This document shows positions 1 to 7,738 of a DNA stretch of 34,378 bases, piece by piece. A program made the position numbers and the translations under genes. Origin of the DNA: Pseudomonas sp. GM74. GTDB taxonomy: Bacteria > Pseudomonadota > Gammaproteobacteria > Pseudomonadales > Pseudomonadaceae. Positions within the stretch are counted from its first letter, which is position 1; each line of letters begins with the position of its first letter. The notes under the pieces were generated by a model. It searched no databases, was not told where the DNA came from, and was given only the letters and a program-made list of their open reading frames with translations. The stretch is taken from contig NZ_AKJG01000097.1 of NCBI RefSeq assembly GCF_000282455.1, positions 1-34,378 on the forward strand. The letters are read 5' to 3'.

Positions 1-1089
1 GGCAGGCTTCGCGGCAGCGGGTTGCGCCGCCGGCGGTTTAGCCGCAGCAGGATGCGAGGCCGCGGGCTTGGCCGGCGTGGTGGCTGGCTTGGCCGGGGCA
101 GTGGCCGCAGGCGCCGCCGTGGCAGGAATCGCCGGTGCGGCAGCCGGTGCAGTCGGTGCCGCGGGGCTGACCAGCTTCGGAACCGTCGCCGGAATGGTCG
201 GCCCGCCGCCCTGTGCATCCAGGCTTTCCTGGGCCTGGGCGGCAGCGTTGACGCGCTCTTCGGCAGTCCGGTTGTCGCTGAACACCAGCAGCAGGTAACG
301 GCTACGGTTCAAGGCGGCGGTCGGAACGGCGCGGACAATGGCAAACGGCTGGCCGGAATCGTGAATCACTTCCTTGACCGTCGCCACCGGATAACCGGCC
401 GGGAAACGCTGACCAAGGCCGGAGCTGACCAGCAAGTCGCCTTCCTTGATGTCGGCGGTATCGGCCACATGCCGCAACTCCAGACGCTCCGGGTTGCCGG
501 TGCCGCTGGCAATCGCCCGCAAACCGTTACGGTTCACCTGCACCGGAATGCTGTGGGTGGTATCGGTCAGCAGCAAGACACGGGACGTGTAGGGCATCAA
601 CTCGACCACCTGGCCCATCAGGCCACGGGCATCGAGTACCGGCTGACCAAGGACCACGCCGTCGCGCTCACCTTTATTGATGATGATGCGATGGGTGAAG
701 GGATTGGGGTCCATGCCGATCAACTCGGCCACTTCGACCTTCTCGTTGACCAGGGCCGAAGAGTTGAGCAACTCGCGCAGCCGAACGTTCTGCTCGGTCA
801 GGGCGGCCAGCTTCTGCATGCGCCCCTGCAACAGCAGGTTCTCGGTCTTGAGTTTTTCGTTTTCGGCGACGAGTTCGGTCCGGCTGCCAAACTGACTGGC
901 AACGCCTTCCCACAGTCGTCCGGGCAGGTCGGTGATCCAGTAGGCGTCCATCAGCACCAGCGACATCTGGCTGCGTGCAGGCTTGAGCAGACTGAAACGG
1001 GCATCGACCACCATCAGCGTGACCGATAGCACGACCAGCACCAACAGGCGCACGCCCAGTGAAGGGCCCTTGGTGAAAAGCGGTTTAAT
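1..1089 (-). CDS. mreC: Rod shape-determining protein MreC (3' end cut by window)
   Basis: MreC is a bitopic inner-membrane protein that links MreB to the periplasmic cell-wall elongation machinery. Read on the minus strand, the frame opens with KPLFTKGPSLGV, then a single membrane helix (LLVLVVLSVTLMVV), a coiled coil and the paired beta-barrel region. It ends in an Ala/Pro/Lys-rich tail that is still open at base 1, so at least 363 residues. No ATG, GTG or TTG lies in frame before the helix. The best start is ATT at 1087-1089, with GGGAGGAG upstream at 8-base spacing. The alternative GTG at 1051-1053 lacks a ribosome site and would trim the conserved cytoplasmic N-terminus. It follows mreB by 143 bases and is probably co-transcribed with it. 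The identity is firm; the start is inferred. Confidence 0.9.
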   Translation of the reverse strand, partial: MKPLFTKGPSLGVRLLVLVVLSVTLMVVDARFSLLKPARSQMSLVLMDAYWITDLPGRLWEGVASQFGSRTELVAENEKLKTENLLLQGRMQKLAALTEQNVRLRELLNSSALVNEKVEVAELIGMDPNPFTHRIIINKGERDGVVLGQPVLDARGLMGQVVELMPYTSRVLLLTDTTHSIPVQVNRNGLRAIASGTGNPERLELRHVADTADIKEGDLLVSSGLGQRFPAGYPVATVKEVIHDSGQPFAIVRAVPTAALNRSRYLLLVFSDNRTAEERVNAAAQAQESLDAQGGGPTIPATVPKLVSPAAPTAPAAAPAIPATAAPAATAPAKPATTPAKPAASHPAAAKPPAAQPAAAKPA

Positions 1090-1126
1090 AAGCCGCTCCT
1101 CCCAGGCAAATGTTCTGTTTATTCAT
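1085..1126 (-). other. 13-codon mini-ORF overlapping the mreC start
   Basis: An ATG at 1124-1126 opens the peptide MNKQNICLGGAAY. It ends at a TAA (1085-1087) that overlaps the proposed ATT start of mreC. The mreC Shine-Dalgarno lies inside it. It has no clear ribosome site of its own, so it may be fortuitous; if translated, it could couple ribosomes to mreC. Confidence 0.25.
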
Positions 1127-1174
1127 ACGGCAGCAATCCGGCCTGGATGCAGACTGACAGAAGATAAACGCGAA

Positions 1175-1200
1175 CAGGCAGCACTGCAAAGTGCCGCCTG
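1175..1200 (-). terminator. Intercistronic hairpin between mreB and mreC
   Basis: A ten-base-pair stem with one G-U pair (arms CAGGCGGCAC and GTGCTGCCTG in the transcript) has a six-base loop. It lies 33 bases after the mreB stop. No strong U tract follows, so it would be at most a leaky terminator or an RNA-processing or stability element lowering mreC relative to mreB. Confidence 0.45.
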
Positions 1201-1232
1201 CGCGCTCAACAGCATAGAGGCAATCCGGCGAC

Positions 1233-2270
1233 TTATTCGCTGGAAAGCAGGTCCATGGTGTGTTTATCCATCATTTCCAATGCACGGCCACCGCCGCGAG
1301 CAACGCAGGTCAGCGGGTCTTCGGCGACGATCACCGGCAGACCAGTCTCCTGGGCCAGCAATTTGTCCAGGTCACGCAACAAGGCGCCACCACCGGTCAG
1401 TACCAGGCCACGCTCGGCGATATCGGAAGCCAGTTCCGGAGGCGATTGCTCCAGGGCGCTTTTCACGGCCTGAACGATGGTAGCCAGGGACTCTTGCAGA
1501 GCTTCCAGCACTTCGTTGGAGTTCAGGGTGAATGCCCGTGGAACGCCTTCGGCCAGGTTACGGCCACGAACGTCGACTTCGCGAACTTCGCCGCCCGGGT
1601 AGGCCGTACCGATTTCCTGCTTGATGCGCTCGGCGGTGGATTCGCCGATCAGGCTGCCGTAGTTGCGACGCACGTAGGTGATGATCGCTTCGTCGAAGCG
1701 GTCGCCGCCCACACGTACGGATTCGGCGTAAACCACACCATTGAGGGAGATCAGCGCGATTTCAGTGGTACCGCCACCGATATCCACGACCATCGAGCCG
1801 CGAGCTTCTTCTACCGGCAGGCCGGCACCGATCGCAGCGGCCATTGGCTCTTCGATCAGGAACACTTCACGGGCACCGGCACCGAGGGCCGATTCACGGA
1901 TTGCACGACGCTCAACCTGGGTGGATTTGCATGGAACGCAGATCAACACGCGAGGGCTAGGCTGCAGGAAGCTGTTTTCGTGAACCTTGTTGATGAAGTA
2001 CTGCAGCATTTTTTCGCACACGCTGAAATCGGCGATCACGCCGTCCTTCATCGGACGAATGGCAGCAATGTTGCCCGGAGTACGGCCCAGCATGCGCTTG
2101 GCTTCGGTGCCGACAGCAACGACACTTTTCTGGTTACCGTGTGTCCGAATGGCCACAACCGATGGCTCATTCAGGACGATACCGCGCTCGCGCACGTAAA
2201 TAAGGGTGTTGGCAGTGCCCAGGTCAATGGAAAGATCGCTGGAAAACATGCCACGCAGTTTCTTGAACAT
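1233..2270 (-). CDS. mreB: Rod shape-determining protein MreB (bacterial actin)
   Basis: MreB is the ATP-dependent actin homologue that forms membrane-bound filaments and positions the elongation machinery. The 345-residue product has the usual length. It shows the actin-fold nucleotide motifs: phosphate-1 loop DLGTANTLIY near residue 17, phosphate-2 loop VVDIGGGTTE near 160 and adenosine motif TGGGALL near 290. The N-terminus MFKKLRGMFSSD is the membrane-binding type of gamma-proteobacterial MreB. The start is the ATG at 2268-2270. It is first in the mre operon, transcribed away from gatC, with a plausible promoter at 2315-2343 and mreC downstream. Confidence 0.97.
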   Translation of the reverse strand: MFKKLRGMFSSDLSIDLGTANTLIYVRERGIVLNEPSVVAIRTHGNQKSVVAVGTEAKRMLGRTPGNIAAIRPMKDGVIADFSVCEKMLQYFINKVHENSFLQPSPRVLICVPCKSTQVERRAIRESALGAGAREVFLIEEPMAAAIGAGLPVEEARGSMVVDIGGGTTEIALISLNGVVYAESVRVGGDRFDEAIITYVRRNYGSLIGESTAERIKQEIGTAYPGGEVREVDVRGRNLAEGVPRAFTLNSNEVLEALQESLATIVQAVKSALEQSPPELASDIAERGLVLTGGGALLRDLDKLLAQETGLPVIVAEDPLTCVARGGGRALEMMDKHTMDLLSSE

Positions 2271-2314
2271 GGGAAAGGGACCCTAGGCAACGCGTGGGTA
2301 AAAAAGTGCGGCAA

Positions 2315-2343
2315 ACTCTAACAACGACAGGGATTTTGGGCAA
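2315..2343 (-). promoter_or_regulatory. Candidate sigma-70 promoter of mreB
   Basis: Reading the minus strand, TTGCCC (2338-2343) and TAGAGT (2315-2320) are separated by 17 bases and each matches four of six consensus positions. The implied leader is about 38 bases. Visual match only. Confidence 0.4.
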
Positions 2344-2442
2344 GGCGCCAATATGTTAAATTGGCCGCTTTTCTGTGCACCAAGCCCCACAATCGCGGCC
2401 TTATGACCGTAGAAGTGCGGTAGTGTTCCGACAATCTAACAC

Positions 2443-2465
2443 ACGGACGCCGTCCGTTTTGTTTT
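2443..2465 (+). terminator. Terminator-like hairpin in the gatC leader
   Basis: ACGGAC (2443-2448), a three-base GCC loop and GTCCGT (2452-2457) form a perfect six-pair stem followed at once by TTTTGTTTT. It ends six bases before the gatC ribosome site GGAGA (2471-2475). This layout resembles an intrinsic terminator inside the leader, so attenuation of gatCAB is possible; it could also stop read-through from upstream. I found no convincing antiterminator fold or gatC promoter by eye. Confidence 0.5.
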
Positions 2466-2481
2466 CCACTGGAGAATCCCA

Positions 2482-2769
2482 ATGGCGCTTGAACGCTCCG
2501 ACGTGGAAAAAATCGCTCATCTGGCCTGCCTTGGCCTCAATGATGCCGATCTTCCACACATCACTTCGGCCCTCAACAGCATTCTCGGGCTGGTCGACGA
2601 AATGCAGGCGGTCAATACCGACGGTATCGAACCGCTGGCCCACCCACTGGAAGCCAGCCAGCGCCTGCGCGCAGACGTCGTGACCGAGACCAATCACCGC
2701 GAGGCCTACCAGTCCATCGCACCAGCGGTCGAAAACGGCCTGTACCTGGTTCCGAAAGTCATCGACTAA
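2482..2769 (+). CDS. gatC: Aspartyl/glutamyl-tRNA amidotransferase subunit C
   Basis: GatC is the small subunit of GatCAB. It wraps between GatA and GatB and stabilises the complex that amidates misacylated Asp-tRNA(Asn) or Glu-tRNA(Gln). The product is 95 residues, the normal size. It has the family pattern of an N-terminal helical region (MALERSDVEKIAHLACLGL) and a central IEPLAHPLE segment. The start is set by GGAGA seven bases upstream of ATG. It is the first gene of gatCAB; gatA starts 17 bases after its stop, so the three are surely co-transcribed. Confidence 0.95.
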   Translation: MALERSDVEKIAHLACLGLNDADLPHITSALNSILGLVDEMQAVNTDGIEPLAHPLEASQRLRADVVTETNHREAYQSIAPAVENGLYLVPKVID

Positions 2770-2786
2770 TAGGGAAAGAGCCTGCA

Positions 2787-4238
2787 ATGCATCAATTGAC
2801 TCTGGCCGAGATCGCCCGCGGACTCGCCGATAAAAAGTTTTCCTCCGAAGAGCTGACCAAGGTTCTGCTGGCGCGCATCGCCCAGCTCGATCCACAGCTC
2901 AACAGTTTCATCAGCCTCACCGAAGACCTGGCACTGAAGCAGGCGAAAGCCGCTGACGCCCGCCGGGCCAATGGTGAGAGCGGCGCCCTGCTCGGCGCGC
3001 CGATCGCCCACAAAGACCTGTTCTGCACCCAGGGCATTCGCACCAGCTGCGGCTCGAAGATGCTCGACAACTTTAAAGCACCGTACGATGCCACCGTCGT
3101 CGCCAAACTGGCCGCTGCCGGGGCCGTGACCCTGGGCAAGACCAACATGGACGAATTCGCCATGGGTTCGGCCAACGAGTCGAGCTACTACGGCGCGGTG
3201 AAAAACCCGTGGAACCTGGAACACGTTCCGGGCGGTTCGTCCGGCGGCTCCGCTGCGGCGGTCGCCGCTCGTCTGTTGCCGGCGGCCACCGGCACCGACA
3301 CTGGCGGTTCGATCCGTCAGCCGGCGGCCCTGACCAACCTCACCGGCCTGAAACCGACGTACGGTCGCGTTTCGCGCTGGGGCATGATCGCCTACGCCTC
3401 CAGCCTCGATCAGGGCGGCCCGATGGCACGCACCGCCGAAGACTGCGCTATTTTGTTGCAAGGTATGGCCGGCTTCGATCCGAACGACTCCACCAGCATC
3501 GATGAGCCCGTGCCGGACTACAGCGCCAGCCTCAACGGCTCGCTGCAAGGCCTGCGCATCGGCGTGCCGAAGGAATACTTCAGCGCCGGTCTCGACCCGC
3601 GCATCGCCGAGCTGATCCACAACAGCATCAAGGAGCTGGAAAAGCTCGGCGCCGTGATCAAGGAAATCAGCCTGCCGAACATGCAGCACGCAATTCCTGC
3701 GTACTACGTGATCGCCCCGGCGGAAGCCTCGTCCAACCTGTCGCGTTTCGACGGCGTACGCTTCGGCTACCGCTGCGAAAACCCGGTCAACCTGATCGAC
3801 CTGTACAAACGCTCCCGTGGCGAAGGCTTCGGCCCGGAAGTACAGCGCCGGATCATGGTCGGTGCCTACGCGCTGTCCGCCGGTTACTACGACGCCTATT
3901 ACCTGAAGGCGCAGAAGATCCGTCGTTTGATCAAGAACGACTTCATGGTGGCCTTCAATGAGGTCGACATCATCCTCGGCCCGACCACGCCGAACCCGGC
4001 CTGGAAGCTCGGCGCCAAGAACAGCGACCCGGTCGCTGCGTACCTGGAAGACGTCTACACCATCACCGCCAACCTCGCCGGCCTGCCGGGCCTGTCGATG
4101 CCGGCCGGTTTTGTCGACGGTCTGCCGGTTGGCGTGCAACTGCTCGCTCCGTATTTCCAGGAAGGTCGCCTGTTGAACGTTGCCCACCAGTATCAGTTGA
4201 ACACTGACTGGCACACCCGCACCCCAACCGGCTTCTGA
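2787..4238 (+). CDS. gatA: Aspartyl/glutamyl-tRNA amidotransferase subunit A
   Basis: GatA is the amidase subunit that releases ammonia from glutamine or asparagine for tRNA amidation. The 483-residue protein carries the amidase-signature triad Lys76 (IAHKDLF), cis-Ser151 (PGGSSGGS) and nucleophile Ser175 (DTGGSIRQP). This matches K79/S154/S178 of the Staphylococcus aureus enzyme with a constant shift of three. The GTDTGGSIR and LKPTYGRVS stretches are typical GatA. The start ATG at 2787 is 17 bases after gatC, and the stop is 10 bases before gatB. Nothing is missing from the catalytic core. Confidence 0.97.
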   Translation: MHQLTLAEIARGLADKKFSSEELTKVLLARIAQLDPQLNSFISLTEDLALKQAKAADARRANGESGALLGAPIAHKDLFCTQGIRTSCGSKMLDNFKAPYDATVVAKLAAAGAVTLGKTNMDEFAMGSANESSYYGAVKNPWNLEHVPGGSSGGSAAAVAARLLPAATGTDTGGSIRQPAALTNLTGLKPTYGRVSRWGMIAYASSLDQGGPMARTAEDCAILLQGMAGFDPNDSTSIDEPVPDYSASLNGSLQGLRIGVPKEYFSAGLDPRIAELIHNSIKELEKLGAVIKEISLPNMQHAIPAYYVIAPAEASSNLSRFDGVRFGYRCENPVNLIDLYKRSRGEGFGPEVQRRIMVGAYALSAGYYDAYYLKAQKIRRLIKNDFMVAFNEVDIILGPTTPNPAWKLGAKNSDPVAAYLEDVYTITANLAGLPGLSMPAGFVDGLPVGVQLLAPYFQEGRLLNVAHQYQLNTDWHTRTPTGF

Positions 4239-4248
4239 GGAGACACAC

Positions 4249-5694
4249 ATGCAATGGGAAGTCGTGATCGGGCTGGAGATTCACACCCAGCTCACCACCC
4301 GGTCGAAAATCTTTTCCGGTAGTTCCACCACGTTCGGCTCCGAGCCGAACACCCAGGCCAGCCTGGTAGACCTGGGCATGCCCGGCGTGCTGCCGGTGCT
4401 GAACCAGGAAGCGGTGCGCATGGCGGTGATGTTCGGTCTGGCGATTGACGCCGAGATCGGCCAGCACAACGTGTTCGCCCGTAAAAACTACTTCTACCCG
4501 GACCTGCCCAAGGGCTACCAGATCAGCCAGATGGAATTGCCGATCGTCGGCAAGGGTCACCTGGACATCGCCCTGGAAGACGGCACGGTCAAACGGGTCG
4601 GCATCACCCGCGCGCACCTGGAAGAAGACGCCGGCAAAAGCCTGCACGAAGAATTCAGCGGCGCCACCGGCATCGACCTGAACCGTGCCGGCACACCGCT
4701 GCTGGAAATCGTTTCCGAACCGGACATGCGCAGCGCCAAGGAAGCCGTGGCCTACGTCAAGGCGATCCACGCGCTGGTGCGTTACTTAGGGATTTGCGAC
4801 GGCAACATGGCCGAAGGCTCGCTGCGTTGCGACTGCAACGTATCGATCCGTCCGAAAGGCCAGGTCGAATTCGGCACCCGCTGCGAGATCAAGAACGTCA
4901 ACTCGTTCCGTTTCATCGAGAAGGCGATCAACAGCGAAATCCAGCGTCAGATCGAACTGATCGAAGACGGCGGCAAGGTGATCCAGCAGACCCGCCTGTA
5001 CGATCCGAACAAGGACGAGACCCGTCCGATGCGCAGCAAAGAGGAAGCCAACGACTACCGTTACTTCCCCGATCCGGACCTGCTGCCGGTGGTCATCGAG
5101 AACTCGTTCCTCGACGACGTGCGCGCCACCCTGCCGGAATTGCCACCGCAGAAGCGCGAGCGCTTCCAGGAGCAGTTCGGTCTGTCGGTCTACGACGCCA
5201 GCGTGCTGGCCACCAGCCGCGAACAAGCCGATTACTTCGAGAAAGTCGCGAGCATCGGCGGCGACGCCAAACTGGCGGCCAACTGGGTGATGGTCGAGTT
5301 GGGCAGCCTGCTCAACAAGCAAGGCCTGGACATCGAACAGTCGCCGGTTTCCGCAGAGCTTCTGGGCGGCATGCTGCTGCGCATCAAGGACAACACCATC
5401 TCCGGCAAGATCGCCAAGGTGGTGTTTGAAGCGATGGCCAACGGCGAAGGCAGCGCGGACGAGATCATCGACAAGCGCGGCCTCAAGCAAGTGACCGACA
5501 CCGGCGCCATCTCGGCGGTGCTGGACGAAATGCTCGCGGCCAACGCCGAGCAGGTCGAACAATACCGCGCGGCAGACGAAGCCAAGCGCGGCAAGATGTT
5601 CGGCTTCTTTGTCGGCCAGGCCATGAAAGCTTCCAAAGGCAAGGCCAACCCGCAACAGGTCAACGAACTGCTCAAAAGCAAGCTCGAAGGCTGA
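4249..5694 (+). CDS. gatB: Aspartyl/glutamyl-tRNA amidotransferase subunit B
   Basis: GatB binds the misacylated tRNA, phosphorylates the acyl group with ATP and uses ammonia channelled from GatA. The product is 481 residues. The N-terminal cradle contains VIGLEIHTQL, the HLEEDAGKS segment and the GatB signature LNRAGTPLLEIVSEPD. The last 150 or so residues form the helical YqeY-like tail domain that grips the tRNA elbow. GGAGA precedes the ATG at 4249. It is last in the operon and is followed after five bases by a perfect hairpin. Confidence 0.97.
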   Translation: MQWEVVIGLEIHTQLTTRSKIFSGSSTTFGSEPNTQASLVDLGMPGVLPVLNQEAVRMAVMFGLAIDAEIGQHNVFARKNYFYPDLPKGYQISQMELPIVGKGHLDIALEDGTVKRVGITRAHLEEDAGKSLHEEFSGATGIDLNRAGTPLLEIVSEPDMRSAKEAVAYVKAIHALVRYLGICDGNMAEGSLRCDCNVSIRPKGQVEFGTRCEIKNVNSFRFIEKAINSEIQRQIELIEDGGKVIQQTRLYDPNKDETRPMRSKEEANDYRYFPDPDLLPVVIENSFLDDVRATLPELPPQKRERFQEQFGLSVYDASVLATSREQADYFEKVASIGGDAKLAANWVMVELGSLLNKQGLDIEQSPVSAELLGGMLLRIKDNTISGKIAKVVFEAMANGEGSADEIIDKRGLKQVTDTGAISAVLDEMLAANAEQVEQYRAADEAKRGKMFGFFVGQAMKASKGKANPQQVNELLKSKLEG

Positions 5695-5699
5695 TGAGG

Positions 5700-5728
5700 A
5701 TGGAGCCAGCTCTAAATACTGGCTCCAT
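5700..5728 (+). terminator. Hairpin terminator of gatCAB
   Basis: A perfect ten-base-pair stem (ATGGAGCCAG 5700-5709 with CTGGCTCCAT 5719-5728) has a nine-base loop, immediately after gatB. The U tract is poor, so termination may be partial or may use Rho. A REP pair follows. Confidence 0.6.
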
Positions 5729-5731
5729 TCC

Positions 5732-5822
5732 CTGTGGGAGCGAGTTTGCTCGCGATAGCGATCCGGCACTCAACACAAAGTTGACTGTCAGAATGCCAAT
5801 CGCGAGCGAGCTCGCTCCCACA
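5732..5822. repeat. REP pair, family A (REPIN)
   Basis: Two inverted copies of a palindromic unit, TGTGGGAGCGAGTTTGCTCG (from 5732) and CGAGCGAGCTCGCTCCCACA (to 5822), flank about 40 bases. This is the common REP type of fluorescent pseudomonads, sitting between gatB and the next gene. Confidence 0.85.
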
Positions 5823-5842
5823 TTTTTTTCGGAAGCTTTCAA

Positions 5843-6217
5843 ATGAAGCGTCTACTTGGACTTTGCGCCCTCCTCTCGCTCCTGGCCGGCTGCGCCAGCA
5901 CCGACACCGTCGATCCGCATGGCTACGACAAAACCGGCGTGGCTTCGTACTACGGCGCCAAACACCAAGGCAAACGCACCGCCAACGGCGAGCGTTTCAA
6001 TATGAATTCCATGACCGCCGCCCATCGCCAGCTACCCTTCGGTACACGGGTGAAGGTCACCAATCTGAATAACGACAAATCCTGCGTGGTGCGCATCAAT
6101 GATCGCGGGCCGCACACCCGGGGCCGCCTGATCGACCTGTCCAAGGAAGCCGCCGAGCGCCTGGGCATGCTGCGCAGCGGCACCGCGCGGGTTCGCGTGC
6201 AAGCCCTCGACGACTGA
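5843..6217 (+). CDS. RlpA-like double-psi beta-barrel lipoprotein
   Basis: This is a small envelope lipoprotein of the RlpA family, whose larger members cleave denuded peptidoglycan at the septum. The 124-residue product begins with a lipoprotein signal ending in the lipobox LAGC, with acylated Cys17. The rest is one DPBB domain with GVASYYG, TANGERF, MTAAHRQLPFGT (His61) and RINDRGP (Asp87), the conserved active-site positions. It lacks the C-terminal SPOR domain of true RlpA, so septal targeting would need another route. The start ATG at 5843 is preceded by GGAAG. I recall a similar short gene (PA4485) at this place in P. aeruginosa. The enzymatic activity is inferred. Confidence 0.88.
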   Translation: MKRLLGLCALLSLLAGCASTDTVDPHGYDKTGVASYYGAKHQGKRTANGERFNMNSMTAAHRQLPFGTRVKVTNLNNDKSCVVRINDRGPHTRGRLIDLSKEAAERLGMLRSGTARVRVQALDD

Positions 6218-6267
6218 CCGATGGAGCCCCGACCATTTTCGGACTAGCCGATTTACCCCTGATCAGC

Positions 6268-7329
6268 GTGATCGAATTGCTCAGCGGATTGCTCCTGCTG
6301 ATTGTCGGCGCCGAATTGATGGTGCGCGCCGCCGTACGCATTGCCGCTCGGCTGCACATACGCCCGCTGATCATCGGCCTGACCATCGTCGCCCTCGGCA
6401 GCAGCGCACCGCAGATGGCGGTCAGCCTGCAGGCGACCCTGGCGCACAACGCCGACATTGCCGTCGGCAGCGTGATTGGCAGCAGCATTTTCAACATTCT
6501 CGTCACCCTCGGGTTGTCCGCACTGATCATTCCTTTGCGGGTGTCCCGGCAACTGGTGCGCCTGGATATTCCGCTGATGATCGGCGCCAGCCTGTTGGTG
6601 TTCGTACTCGCCTGGAATGAAGAACTGAACCGTGCCGACGGCGTGATGTTGCTGACGGCACTGGCGATTTACCTGGGCTTGTTGCTGCGCCAGTCACGGC
6701 ATTCGGCACGCCCGGTATCGAGCCATGACCATCATGCGCAAGCGCCATGGCTGAGCAGCCTGCTGATGATCGTCACCGGGCTGGCGATGCTGGTGTACGC
6801 CGGGCACTTGCTGCTGGGCGCGGCGGTTGCCGTGGCCACCGACCTTGGGTTGTCGGAGCGGATCATCGGCCTGACCATCGTCGCCGTCAGCACCTCACTG
6901 CCTGAGCTCGCCACTTCGTTGATCGCGGCAATGCGCGGCGAGCGCGATATTGCCGTGGGCAACGTGATTGGCAGCAACCTGTTCAACCTCTTGGGTGTGC
7001 TCGGTTTTACCGCACTGGTAGCGCCAACGCCGCTGTCGGTGTCGCCCAACGCCCTGGATTTCGACCTGCCGGTGATGCTCGGCGTCGCGGCGCTGTGCCT
7101 GCCGGTGTTCTATTCCGGCTATCGGGTGACCCGTGCCGAAGGCCTGCTGTTTCTGGGTTTGTACCTGGCGTATGGGCTGCACGTGGTGTCGTTCACCACC
7201 GGCATGCCTCTGGCCGGCAAGCTGGAACACCTGATGCTGTTTTTCGTCCTGCCGGCGCTGGTGGCGTTTTTGCTGTTCACGTCACTACGCGCCTGGCGTC
7301 GCCAACACCATAAGAAGGAAGTCCCATGA
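6268..7329 (+). CDS. CaCA-family sodium/calcium antiporter-like protein
   Basis: This inner-membrane cation antiporter of the YrbG/NCX type has about ten membrane helices and two alpha repeats. They are GLTIVALGSSAPQMAVS (around residue 45) and GLTIVAVSTSLPELATS (around 209). Numbered from the GTG at 6268, the calcium ligands of archaeal NCX_Mj (E54, N81, E213, D240) become Gln49, Asn76, Glu213 and Asn240. Acidic charge at the site is therefore reduced and the ion is uncertain. The GTG has no ribosome site. An in-frame ATT at 6235, with GGAG eight bases upstream, would add 11 residues. The stop overlaps the next ATG (ATGA). Confidence 0.85.
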   Translation: MIELLSGLLLLIVGAELMVRAAVRIAARLHIRPLIIGLTIVALGSSAPQMAVSLQATLAHNADIAVGSVIGSSIFNILVTLGLSALIIPLRVSRQLVRLDIPLMIGASLLVFVLAWNEELNRADGVMLLTALAIYLGLLLRQSRHSARPVSSHDHHAQAPWLSSLLMIVTGLAMLVYAGHLLLGAAVAVATDLGLSERIIGLTIVAVSTSLPELATSLIAAMRGERDIAVGNVIGSNLFNLLGVLGFTALVAPTPLSVSPNALDFDLPVMLGVAALCLPVFYSGYRVTRAEGLLFLGLYLAYGLHVVSFTTGMPLAGKLEHLMLFFVLPALVAFLLFTSLRAWRRQHHKKEVP

Positions 7330-7706
7330 CCGAGAATAAAAAAACCGGCGTTGAAGTCCGCCGCCAAGTGATGGGCGACGCCTTCGTCGACCGCGCACTG
7401 GGCAATGCCACCGAGTTCACCCAGCCGCTGCAGGATTTCGTCAATGAACACGCCTGGGGCGGTGTGTGGAATCGCGAAGGCCTGCCGCTGAAAACCCGCA
7501 GCCTGATCACCCTTGCCGCCCTGACTGCACTCAAGTGCCCGCAGGAGTTGAAAGGTCACGTGCGCGGTGCGCTGAACAACGGCTGCACTGTGGAGGAGAT
7601 TCGCGAGGCGCTGCTGCATTGCGCGGTGTATGCCGGTGTACCGGCGGCGATTGATGCGTTTCGGGCGGCGCAGGAAGTAATCGACAGTTATCAGAAGCCT
7701 GAGTGA
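7326..7706 (+). CDS. Carboxymuconolactone decarboxylase family protein
   Basis: This 126-residue all-helical protein of the CMD/AhpD superfamily is close in layout to PcaC: VRRQVMGDAFVDRAL at the start, EHAWGGVWNREGLPLKTRS in the middle and CAVYAGVPAAIDAF near the end. It lacks the CxxC of AhpD peroxidase partners, so a PcaC-like decarboxylase or lyase role is likelier. No protocatechuate genes lie nearby, so the substrate is unknown. Its ATG overlaps the stop of the antiporter gene in an ATGA junction, which implies translational coupling. It is the last plus-strand gene before a convergent carrier gene. Confidence 0.85.
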   Translation: MTENKKTGVEVRRQVMGDAFVDRALGNATEFTQPLQDFVNEHAWGGVWNREGLPLKTRSLITLAALTALKCPQELKGHVRGALNNGCTVEEIREALLHCAVYAGVPAAIDAFRAAQEVIDSYQKPE

Positions 7707-7738
7707 GTCATTGAAATTCAGGTTGCCTGATCTGGCGC

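Noticed and set aside
22..1029. 335-codon plus-strand open frame
   Set aside because: Antisense to mreC; Arg/Gly-rich product without domain logic, created by the GC-rich Ala/Pro tail of mreC. The minus frame reads as true MreC.
1260..2321. 353-codon plus-strand frame opposite mreB
   Set aside because: Shadow of the conserved mreB gene; no recognisable domain and no ribosome site.
2766..4250. 494-codon minus-strand frame opposite gatA
   Set aside because: Antisense shadow of gatA; long only because of high GC content.
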